Source of the DNA: Arenibacter sp. 6A1
Lineage (GTDB): Bacteria; Bacteroidota; Bacteroidia; Flavobacteriales; Flavobacteriaceae
Length of the DNA stretch: 64,000 nt
Direction: 5' to 3'
NCBI RefSeq assembly: GCF_012272855.1
Contig: NZ_JAAXCQ010000007.1
Coordinates: forward strand, 186,001 to 250,000
Below the pieces are notes generated by a model. It worked only from the letters and a program-made list of their open reading frames with translations. It was not told the origin of the DNA and ran no database searches. A program made the position numbers and the translations under genes. Positions 56,592 through 63,744 of the stretch are shown here, piece after piece. Position 1 is the stretch's first letter; each line of letters opens with the position of its first letter.

Positions 56592-56629
56592 CTATGTAAA
56601 CTTGCCTTACCACCGTCAGGTTTGCATAG
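56592..56629. promoter_or_regulatory. Inverted repeat between VOC and HxlR genes
   Basis: CTATGTAAAC (56592-56601) and GTTTGCATAG (56620-56629) are inverted copies with one mismatch, 18 nt apart. It is a candidate HxlR operator serving both divergent genes. Confidence 0.5.
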
Positions 56630-56794
56630 CTGAATTTGTACTTGCGAACAGCTTTCCGTTATGCCCATTTCATATTGTTGTTTATATTAGACAAAATAAG
56701 AATATATTTGACTCATATACAATACGTTACCCTAAAGTTCGATACCTTACTAAAGGAGTGTATTGCTGATTTACAGTGTATTAAAAAAATAATT

Positions 56795-57103
56795 ATGCAG
56801 AAACATTTTTGTCCGCTTCACTTTACCATGAATTTAATTGGTACCAAATGGAAGCCTTTGCTTTTATTTCACCTCCTCGAAGGCCCGCTACGATCTGGAA
56901 TACTACAGAAAACAGTCCCAGAAATCTCCAATAAAATGTTTACCCAAACGGTACGGGAATTGGAGAAAGACGGACTTATTAGCAGGGAAGTATTTGCGGT
57001 GGTGCCCCCAAGGGTGGACTATCAGCTTACGGAAAAAGGGAAATCGCTAGCGCCTATTTTAAGAAGTTTAGATGCCTGGGGCAGGGAAATGTCATCGGAA
57101 TAA
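56795..57103 (+). CDS. HxlR-family transcriptional regulator
   Basis: A 102-residue MarR-like winged-helix protein. The ATG at 56795 was chosen because the family is about 100-120 residues and the upstream extension lacks homology. It contains CPLHFTMNLIGTKWKPLLLFHLL (HxlR start, with the usual cysteine) and ISNKMFTQTVRELEKDGLISREV as the recognition helix and wing. HxlR proteins respond to electrophiles or formaldehyde in known cases. Here it probably controls the divergent VOC gene. Confidence 0.85.
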   Translation: MQKHFCPLHFTMNLIGTKWKPLLLFHLLEGPLRSGILQKTVPEISNKMFTQTVRELEKDGLISREVFAVVPPRVDYQLTEKGKSLAPILRSLDAWGREMSSE

Positions 57104-57227
57104 TATTCTAATGGCCACACCCATATTTTTGGGAGCGACCTTTTAAAGCCTATTTCTCCTTCCTCGAATCGTCCTTAAGGATGTCATTATGGAGACTTCC
57201 CCATGGCCTGTAGCCAAATTAATTTTT

Positions 57228-57235
57228 TAACTTTG
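57228..57235 (+). promoter_or_regulatory. -7-like element for the TlpA-type gene
   Basis: TAACTTTG matches TAnnTTTG and lies 24 nt before the ATG at 57259. No clear -33 TTG at the right distance. Confidence 0.35.
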
Positions 57236-57258
57236 TTTGCTTACCACCAAACTTATTC

Positions 57259-57771
57259 ATGAGATTCAAGATTTATACCATCGCTTTTGCTGCACTATTT
57301 TTAGTTTCCTGCAAACAGACCGAAAAGCAACCCCAAGAGGACACTAACCAAATCGTTACGGCTAAAGTCGCCCCGGTGAGCGAGAGTCTTTATGAAGATT
57401 TAGAAGGGAACCCTATTTCCTTGGAAGAGTACAAAGGCAAAAAAATACTTCTTAACTTTTGGGCCACTTGGTGCAAGCCCTGTGTCGAAGAAATGCCTGC
57501 CCTTGCCAGGGCCATGGCTATTTTAGAAAAGGAAAACTATGTCTTTCTGTTGGCTTCTGACCAGTCGACCAAAAAAATAAAGGCTTTTAAAGCCAATTCA
57601 CCACTTGATTTACCCTTTATAAAATTCAATGGGGCACTTTCCAAATTACAGATCTATGCCCTGCCTACCACCTTTATCTATAATGAAAAGGGTGAAAAAG
57701 CATCTGAAATAACGGGCGTTGTTTCTTGGGATTCTCCAGAAATGATCCAAAAATTAAAAAGTATCCAATAA
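57259..57771 (+). CDS. TlpA-like thioredoxin-fold lipoprotein
   Basis: A 170-residue lipoprotein (lipobox FLVSC, Cys18) with a thioredoxin fold and active site WCKPC (Cys72, Cys75) in NFWATWCKPC. It also has the cis-proline region ALPTTFIY. It is a periplasmic or surface thiol:disulfide reductase. The next gene begins at the base directly after its stop codon, so the two proteins are translated together. That partner carries a CDCC motif which could be the substrate of this oxidoreductase. Confidence 0.92.
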   Translation: MRFKIYTIAFAALFLVSCKQTEKQPQEDTNQIVTAKVAPVSESLYEDLEGNPISLEEYKGKKILLNFWATWCKPCVEEMPALARAMAILEKENYVFLLASDQSTKKIKAFKANSPLDLPFIKFNGALSKLQIYALPTTFIYNEKGEKASEITGVVSWDSPEMIQKLKSIQ

Positions 57772-59007
57772 ATGCCAAACTACAAATATTTTGGGCTAAT
57801 GGCCCTGACCCTACTCCTGGTTTCCTGTGGTGCCAAGGAAAAAAAAGCACAAGAAATTGTACGTCATATTCCTTCTCCTGAGGGAAGCTCGAACTTTTTG
57901 CCGTATTTATTTTCCAATTCGGACCAAGCCATTTTATCGTGGGTACACACTGTAAACGATTCTACTACACAGTTAAAGTATAGCTACCTGGACAATGATG
58001 AATGGAAGGCCCCCAAGGAAATAATCAAAGGATCGGATTGGTTCGTAAACTGGGCAGATTTCCCTTTAATTGCGGAAAACAAGGGGAATTTAATTTCGCA
58101 TATTCTACAAAAATCTTCTGCGGGCACTTATTCCTATGATATTAAGCTGAATCTTTTACCTAAGGGAGATACTGAATGGAAGACCGGATTGCCCCTGCAT
58201 ACCGATGGTACCAAAACCGAACATGGTTTTGTGTCTGCGATACCTTTTAAGGAAGATCAATTTTTTATGACGTGGCTCGATGGTAGGAATACTGGCGATG
58301 CCGCACAAGGACACGAACACGAACATGGCCATGGCGGTGCCATGAGTATCCGGGCTGCCGTAGTATCACCAACCGGTGCGCTTAGCGAAGAAGCCTTGGT
58401 AGACAATCGTACCTGCGATTGCTGTGGTACCACCGCTGCCATCACTAGCAATGGTCCGGTAGTACTGTATAGGGACAGAACCGAAGACGAAATTAGAGAT
58501 ATCTCTATTTCTAGATACGTAAACGGCGCATGGACGAGCCCGAAACCAGTACATCGGGATGGTTGGGAAATTAAGGGTTGCCCGGTAAACGGTCCTAAAA
58601 GTGACGCTTTTGGTAATACCCTGGTAGCCGCTTGGTTTACTGCCGCTAATAACGAGCCTGTAGTAAAGGTGGCTTTCTCTGAAGATGGAGGTGAAAATTT
58701 TGATGCTCCTTTTGTCATAAACGATCATGCTGCCATTGGTAGGGTCGATGTTTTAATGATCGATGCTGAAAATGTCATTGCCAGTTGGATGGAGTCTGTG
58801 GGCGATGGGGCCCAATTAAAGGCGGTAATGATGCATATCTCCGGAAAAATATCGACGCCCATTGTCATCAGTCAAATAGATGCTCCTAGAAAGGCCGGCT
58901 TCCCGCAAATGGAGCTTGTAAAAGACAAGGTCTACTTTGCCTGGACCGCTGTTAGGGACCAAACCCCTCAGGTACAAACGGCATTTGTACACTTGGATAG
59001 TTTTTAA
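57772..59007 (+). CDS. Beta-propeller lipoprotein (sialidase-like fold) with CDCC and His-rich motifs
   Basis: A 411-residue lipoprotein (lipobox LLVSC, Cys19). The body has repeated blades of the exo-sialidase type (e.g. VAFSEDGGENFDAPFV resembling an Asp-box, and WVHTVNDSTTQLKY). A His-rich loop (GHEHEHGHGG) and DNRTCDCCGTTAAI suggest metal binding or a disulfide pair. It lacks obvious sialidase catalytic residues. It starts one base after the TlpA-like stop, so it is coupled to that gene. A link to copper or thiol chemistry is an inference. Confidence 0.72.
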   Translation: MPNYKYFGLMALTLLLVSCGAKEKKAQEIVRHIPSPEGSSNFLPYLFSNSDQAILSWVHTVNDSTTQLKYSYLDNDEWKAPKEIIKGSDWFVNWADFPLIAENKGNLISHILQKSSAGTYSYDIKLNLLPKGDTEWKTGLPLHTDGTKTEHGFVSAIPFKEDQFFMTWLDGRNTGDAAQGHEHEHGHGGAMSIRAAVVSPTGALSEEALVDNRTCDCCGTTAAITSNGPVVLYRDRTEDEIRDISISRYVNGAWTSPKPVHRDGWEIKGCPVNGPKSDAFGNTLVAAWFTAANNEPVVKVAFSEDGGENFDAPFVINDHAAIGRVDVLMIDAENVIASWMESVGDGAQLKAVMMHISGKISTPIVISQIDAPRKAGFPQMELVKDKVYFAWTAVRDQTPQVQTAFVHLDSF

Positions 59008-59365
59008 ATCAAGAATATATTTTGATTTTTTGCAGTGCCAAGACTTATTAAGTCTTGGCACTGCTACCCCTTTTGGGCGGACACCACCACTCCCACTGCC
59101 TACTTTCTTACAATAAAGTCGGTGAATCCTAAAAACGCAGCAGCCCCACTAGCGTAATTCAAGGTATTCATAAGGCGTCCTAGTGCCGTATAATGAGGCC
59201 ATCTACTCCTATACAATAAGCTTATTTTGATAGTAAAAGATTATTCATTTTATGAAATAATTACATTTTACGTATTATTCCGCCTACATTTTTAAATTTA
59301 TTTACGATATTGGTTAGCGAAAAAATGAAGGAGCTATAAAAGCCTTCCTTTAATAATCGAATCGA
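59008..59365. other. Gene-free stretch with one perfect hairpin
   Basis: Apart from the hairpin at 59032, I see no gene. The last 150 nt are AT-rich and probably hold the promoter of the gene at 59366. Confidence 0.5.
59032..59064 (+). terminator. Perfect hairpin after the propeller gene
   Basis: GCAGTGCCAAGACTT and its exact complement (15 bp) around ATT. No T tract follows directly on the plus strand, but the position, 25 nt past the stop, suits a terminator or mRNA-stabilising end. Confidence 0.55.
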
Positions 59366-59713
59366 ATGACCGCTATTTATATCATTTTAGGAATTTTAGG
59401 AATCGCTTTGTTTATCTGGCTGGGCTACTTTCTGTGGTCTTCCTCCCTGGAAAAATACGATTATAACATCTTTAATATTGGGGTCATCATCAGAGGGCTC
59501 ATTGCCATAGGGTGCATGTGGTTTGCTTTAATAATGGTAGAAAATCCAGATGGCTCCTCTATTGTTTGGATAGTTGTTTCCGTCATCCTATGGCTATGGA
59601 CCTTTTTGGAAACAGCCTTTAGAGCCAATATTTTTATTGCCATATTCTCCTTAGTATATCAATTGTTCGCCGTGTTTTTAATTAAACAGGCGCTGAACAG
59701 AGTTTTTAAATAA
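59366..59713 (+). CDS. Small membrane protein, four helices
   Basis: A 115-residue protein with about four hydrophobic segments (IYIILGILGIALFIWLGYFL, GLIAIGCMWFALIMV, VWIVVSVILWLWTFL, IFIAIFSLVYQLFAVFLI). No family recognised. No signal of a partner gene. Probably a genuine gene given its clean membrane pattern. Confidence 0.6.
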   Translation: MTAIYIILGILGIALFIWLGYFLWSSSLEKYDYNIFNIGVIIRGLIAIGCMWFALIMVENPDGSSIVWIVVSVILWLWTFLETAFRANIFIAIFSLVYQLFAVFLIKQALNRVFK

Positions 59714-59748
59714 CCACCTATTGAATAATACCAAATAACCAAACCAGA

Positions 59749-59793
59749 AACAAAGTGTTCGTCCTCCTATAAGTCGAGGTCGAATACTTTGTT
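59749..59793. other. Long hairpin between the small membrane protein and the HNH-like gene
   Basis: AACAAAGTGTTCG and CGAATACTTTGTT form a 13-bp stem with one mismatch, continuing with CCTC/GAGG inside. It could end the upstream gene or shape the HNH-like gene's leader. It is not followed by a T tract. Confidence 0.5.
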
Positions 59794-59830
59794 ACCAATA
59801 AAATAATTGCTTGCTGAAAGCCTATCTACC

Positions 59831-60295
59831 ATGGAAAAAGAAAAACTGACCAAGGACAGATCATTTAACCCAAACCGGCCGTACCACCGCACGGAAATTG
59901 ACCAAGCTTTTACACAAAGAAAGGCCCTGATGCACCAAGAAGCCTTAAATAGAGGAAAGGCCTATGATGGTCGGGAGTTGGCTCTTTACCAAGACTGCTA
60001 TACCGGAAAAACACTACGGGGAGGCGATCGGTATGATTATGAGCACATCCTATCTGCCGAGGCGGTTTTTGATCACTATAAAGCAACCCATACCAACGAG
60101 CAAATTGCCGTGATCGTGAATCATCCCGATAATGTGGGTACCACCTTACGTACTATTAACCAATACAAAGGAAAGTACGATTTGGTTTCGCGGATCTTGG
60201 GTGATCCGGCTAAAATGGCGGAGTTTGATATTGATGCGGCACTAACAAAAAGGAATCTACAAAAAGCGCAACAAGCGGTCTTTGGAAATAAATAA
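59831..60295 (+). CDS. Putative HNH-fold nuclease-like protein
   Basis: A 154-residue protein from the ATG at 59831 (a TTG 24 nt upstream is possible). The middle has CYTGKTLRGGDRYDYEHILSA followed by NHPDNVGTTLRTINQYKGKYD. This resembles the EH...(N)...IN..KG pattern of HNH endonucleases, where His in EHI is the metal/base residue and Asn or His in INQYKGK completes the site. The usual zinc cysteines are absent. It is next to the RAYT locus, but I see no immunity gene. The nuclease call is tentative; the substrate is unknown. Confidence 0.5.
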   Translation: MEKEKLTKDRSFNPNRPYHRTEIDQAFTQRKALMHQEALNRGKAYDGRELALYQDCYTGKTLRGGDRYDYEHILSAEAVFDHYKATHTNEQIAVIVNHPDNVGTTLRTINQYKGKYDLVSRILGDPAKMAEFDIDAALTKRNLQKAQQAVFGNK

Positions 60296-60350
60296 TATAG
60301 CATAGCCCAATCGTGATATCACAATAACTGTCAGTCAATGCGGGCACGAG

Positions 60351-60468
60351 TAATCAGACCATATTAAAAATAGATTTCGACAATATGAATCTAGGTATGT
60401 TATAAGGAAACGATAGCTAAAATGGACCGAAAAGCAGGGCCGGCACGAGCGTGACCCTCGCGCTAGCG
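60351..60468 (+). repeat. Partial tail-REP unit upstream of RAYT 1
   Basis: Carries the end of the transposase tail (codons for QTILKIDFDNMNLGML and TAA) and a 29-bp REP (60440-60468), CCGGCACGAGCGTGACCCTC onward to GCTAGCG. The 5' end is truncated next to a second REP-like fragment (GGGCACGAG). Confidence 0.8.
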
Positions 60469-60661
60469 GTAAGCAAAACCCTTTAGGAGAAATTCATTTC
60501 CAAATTTGGACTATACCGTGATTATAGTATGTGCTTGCGTACAGTTCATTAATTATTTATCTTCAAGAAAATAAAAGAGCTATTTCCTAAGCAACCCCAA
60601 AACCTATCATTACTTTACAAAAGACATCAGAAGAGGATATATTTTCTTCTTAAACACCTTT

Positions 60662-60690
60662 CGCTAGCGCGAGCGTCACGCTCGTGCCGG
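60662..60690 (-). repeat. Inverted REP upstream of RAYT 1
   Basis: Reads on the minus strand CCGGCACGAGCGTGACGCTC..GCTAGCG, the complement of the downstream REPs with one base difference. Forms a 9-bp stem (GCGCGAGCG/CGCTCGTGC, one G-T pair) with a TCA loop. It lies 33 nt before the RAYT ATG. Confidence 0.85.
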
Positions 60691-60723
60691 CAAGAGTAAG
60701 CAGTCCATATTAAAAAAGTAAAG

Positions 60724-61290
60724 ATGACCAGAAAATACAAGTTCCATAATAAGTCCGCTGCTTACTTCGTAAGCTTCGCAACGGTATATTGGTTGGATAT
60801 ATTCATCAGACAGGACTATTTTTCAATCTTAGAGGAAAGCGTAGCTTTTTGCAGGGCTGAAAAAGGCATGGAAGTGTTTGCCTATTGCTTTATGCCCAGC
60901 CATATTCATTTTGTATTTCGCTCAGACCAGGAAGACCCTTCCGGGCTGTTAAGGGATTTCAAAGGATATACGGCTAGGAAATTGATAAAAGAAATCGAGG
61001 AAAATCCTCAGGAAAGCAGAAAGGAATGGCTTTTATGGATGCTAGAACGAGCAGGAAAAAAGAAAAGTAATGTCTCCCAAAGACAACTCTGGCAACAACA
61101 TAACAAACCCATAGAACTTTGGAGCAATAAGGTCATAAAACAAAAGATAGAATACATTCACAACAACCCGGTGGAGGCAGGTTTTGTGACCGACCCGGTA
61201 GATTGGAAGTACAGCAGTGCCAGAAATTATGCAGAGGATCAGACCATTTTAAAAATAGATAACGAAAATATGAATCTAGGAATGTTATGA
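60724..61290 (+). CDS. REP-associated tyrosine transposase (RAYT, Y1_Tnp family), intact copy
   Basis: A 188-residue single-strand transposase-like protein. The HUH motif is SHIHFVF (His60, His62). The nucleophile is expected at Tyr144 in KIEYIHNNPVEAG, a characteristic RAYT motif. Length and pattern fit RAYTs rather than IS200 TnpA. Known RAYTs cut REP hairpins in single-stranded DNA. The gene lies between oppositely oriented REPs. Its last 27 codons are part of the first 147-bp unit. The start ATG follows a leader that repeats at 62089 and 63418. Confidence 0.93.
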   Translation: MTRKYKFHNKSAAYFVSFATVYWLDIFIRQDYFSILEESVAFCRAEKGMEVFAYCFMPSHIHFVFRSDQEDPSGLLRDFKGYTARKLIKEIEENPQESRKEWLLWMLERAGKKKSNVSQRQLWQQHNKPIELWSNKVIKQKIEYIHNNPVEAGFVTDPVDWKYSSARNYAEDQTILKIDNENMNLGML

Positions 61291-62092
61291 TGATAACAAT
61301 AACTAAAATGGACCGAAAAGCAGGACCGGCACGAGCGTGACCCTCGCGCTAGCGAGCACAGCAGTGCCAGAAATTATGCCGAGGATCAGACCTTTTTAAA
61401 AATAGAGTTCGAAAATATGAATCTAGGAATGTTATAAGGATAACAATAACTAAAATGAACCGAAAAGCAGTACGGGCACGAGCGTGACCCTCGCGCTAGC
61501 GAGTACAGCAGTGCCAGAAATTATGCAGAGGATCAGACCATTTTAAAAATAGATATCGACAATATGAATCTAGGAATGTTATAAGGATAACGATAGCTAA
61601 AATGGAACGAAAAGCAGGACCGGCACGAGCGTGACCCTCGCACTAGCACGTACAGTAGTGCCAGAAATTATGCAGAGGATCAGACCATATTAAAAATAGA
61701 TAACGAAAATATGAATCTAGGTATGTTATGATGATACCGATAGCTAAAATGAACCGAAAAGCAGGACCGGCACGAGCGTGACCCTCGCGCTAGCACGTAC
61801 AGTAGTGCCAGAAATTATGCCGAGGATCAGACCATTTTAAAAATAGATGTCGACAATATGAATCTAGGAATGTTATGATGAAAACAATAACTAAAATGGA
61901 CCGAAAAGCAAGACCGGCACGAGCGTGACCCTCGCGCTAGCACGTACAGCAGTGCCAGAAATTATGCCGAGGATCAGACCATTTTAAAAATAGATATCGA
62001 CAATATGAATCTAGGTATGTTATGATGAAAACAATAACTAAAATGGACCGAAAAGCAGGACCGGCACGAGCGTGACCCTCGTGCTAGCGGTA
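61211..62092 (+). repeat. 147-bp tandem array A, six units
   Basis: Units start at 61211, 61358, 61505, 61652, 61799 and 61946. Period is exactly 147 bp with no indels. Each holds codons for YSSARNYAEDQTILK..MNLGML plus a stop, a 36-nt linker and a 29-bp REP at offset 115. The first unit is the 3' end of RAYT 1 itself. No frame stays open through the array, so it encodes no protein. Confidence 0.92.
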
Positions 62093-62283
62093 AGCAAAAC
62101 CCTTTAGGAGAAATTCATTTCCAAATTTGGACTATACCGTGATTATAGTATGTGCTTGCGTACAGTTCATTAATTATTTATCTTCAAGAAAATAAAAGAG
62201 CTATTTCCTAAGCAACCCCAAAACCTATCATTACTTTACAAAAGACATCAGAAGAGGATATATTTTCTTCTTAAAACACCTTT

Positions 62284-62312
62284 CGCTAGCGCGAGCGTCA
62301 CGCTCGTGCCGG
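62284..62312 (-). repeat. Inverted REP upstream of RAYT 2
   Basis: Identical to the inverted REP at 60662-60690. It is 34 nt before the ATG of the second copy. Confidence 0.85.
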
Positions 62313-62345
62313 CAAGAGTAAGCAGTCCATATTAAAAAAGTAAAG

Positions 62346-62913
62346 ATGACCAGAAAATACAAGTTCCATAATAAGTCCGCTGCTTACTTCGTAAGCTTCG
62401 CAACGGTATATTGGTTGGATATATTCATCAGACAGGACTATTTTTCAATCTTAGAGGAAAGCGTAGCTTTTTGCAGGGCTGAAAAAGGCATGGAAGTGTT
62501 TTCCTATTGCTTTATGCCCAGCCATATTCATTTTGTATTTCGCTCAGACCAGGAAGACCCTTCCGGACTGTTAAGGGACTTTAAAGGATATACGGCTAGG
62601 AAATTGATAAAAGAAATCGAGGAAAATCCTCAGGAAAACAGAAAGGAATGGCTTTTATGGATGCTAGAACGAGCAGGAAAAAAGAAAAGTAATGTCTCCC
62701 AAAGACAACTCTGGCAACAACATAACAAACCCATAGAACTTTGGAGCAATAAGGTCATAAAACACAAAGATAGAATACATTCACAACAACCCGGTGGAGG
62801 CAGGTTTTGTGACCGACCCGGTGGACTGGAAGTACAGCAGTGCCAGAAATTATGCCGAAGACCAGACCATTTTAAAAATAGATAACGAAAATATGAATCT
62901 AGGAATGTTATGA
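62346..62913 (+). pseudogene. RAYT copy 2, frameshifted
   Basis: Nearly identical to copy 1 through Lys139. Then an inserted base (ACAC AAAG for ACAA AAG at about 62763-62766) shifts the frame, so the His-Lys-Asp reading replaces the Tyr144 motif. The shifted frame ends at 62885; the original tail and stop are still present at 62911-62913. The HIH motif is intact, but without the tyrosine the product should be inactive. Amino-acid differences before the shift are A53S and S98N. Confidence 0.9.
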
Positions 62914-63421
62914 TGATAACAATAACTAAAATGGACCGAAAAGCAGGACCGGCACGAGCGTGACCCTCGCGCTAGCGAGTACAGCAGTGCCAGAAATTAT
63001 GCCGAGGATCAGACCATTTTAAAAATAGATGTCGATAATATGAATCTAGGAATGTTATAAGGATAACGATAGCTAAAATGGAACGAAAAGCAGGACCGGC
63101 ACGAGCGGCACGCTCGCGCTAGCGCGTACAGTAGTGCCAGAAATTATGCCGAGGATCAGACCATTTTAAAAATAGATGTCGACAATATGAATCTAGGAAT
63201 GTTATAAGGATACCGATAGCTAAAATGGAACGAAAAGCAGGGCCGGCACGAGCGTGACCTTCGCGCTAGCGAGTACAGCAGTGCCAGAAATTATGCCGAA
63301 GACCAGACCATATTAAAAATAGATGTCGACAATATGAACCTGGGAATGTTATAAGGATAACGATAGCTAAAATGGACCGAAAAGCAGGACCGGCACGAGC
63401 GTGACCCTCGTGCTAGCGGTA
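62834..63421 (+). repeat. 147-bp tandem array B, four units
   Basis: Units start at 62834, 62981, 63128 and 63275, again with exact 147-bp spacing. The REP of the second unit (63096-63124) has GCACGCTC instead of GACCCTC and so pairs perfectly, unlike most others. The first unit is the tail of RAYT 2. Confidence 0.92.
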
Positions 63422-63637
63422 AGCAACCCTTAAAGAGAAATTCATTACCACCGTTTGACTATACCGCGATTATAATATGTGCTTGCGTACAGTTCATTAA
63501 TTATTTATCTTCAAGTCTTCAATAAAGATAAAGCCCTGCCTTTTTCAGGCAAGCTAAAACCTATCATTACTTTACAAAAGACATCAGAAGAGGATATGTT
63601 TTTTCTAAAATACCTTTCGCTAGCGGAGCGACCAAGG
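63418..63637 (+). repeat. Third RAYT leader copy without a gene
   Basis: Repeats the leader at 60468 and 62089 (GCGGTAAGCAA, GTGCTTGCGTACAGTTCATT, ATCATTACTTTACAAAAGAC) with more substitutions and one replaced internal segment. It stops at a partial REP (CGCTAGCGGAGCG), where the R7 intergenic repeat begins. Confidence 0.8.
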
Positions 63638-63641
63638 CCCA

Positions 63642-63724
63642 GCGTTAGGGATAGTAGTGAAAAGCCCGCAGCGAGGAACGAGGGAGGACTTGCAGCGGAT
63701 AGCCCGCCCCGCAGGGAAACGCCC
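63642..63724 (+). repeat. Intergenic repeat, variant copy R7 (83 bp)
   Basis: Starts GCGTTAGGGATAG and ends GGGAAACGCCC, so the ends are conserved. The interior (AAAGCCCGCAGCGAGG, GACTTGCAGCGGATAGCCC) is a different subtype from R1-R4 and R6. It abuts the truncated RAYT leader. Confidence 0.75.
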
Positions 63725-63744
63725 AAAACAGTATAGATAACAGC

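Larger units (their letters stand above)
60351..63637 (+). mobile_element. REP/RAYT composite locus (transposase genes with REP arrays)
   Basis: Contains, in order: a partial tail-REP unit (60351-60468), leader, inverted REP, RAYT gene 1, five further 147-bp tail-REP units, then a second copy of leader, inverted REP, RAYT gene 2 (frameshifted) and three further units. It ends in a third leader with no transposase gene. The cassette repeats with a 1621-bp offset (60468 to 62089). REP elements are about 29 bp. No target-site duplication is visible. Confidence 0.85.

Noticed and set aside
61211-62092. Tandem-repeat protein, since 147 is a multiple of three
   Set aside because: Every frame has a stop in each unit (for example TAA/TGA after the gene tail), so no long product can be made.
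61211-63421. CRISPR array
   Set aside because: The 147-bp units repeat in full with no unique spacers between short repeats, and no cas gene is nearby.
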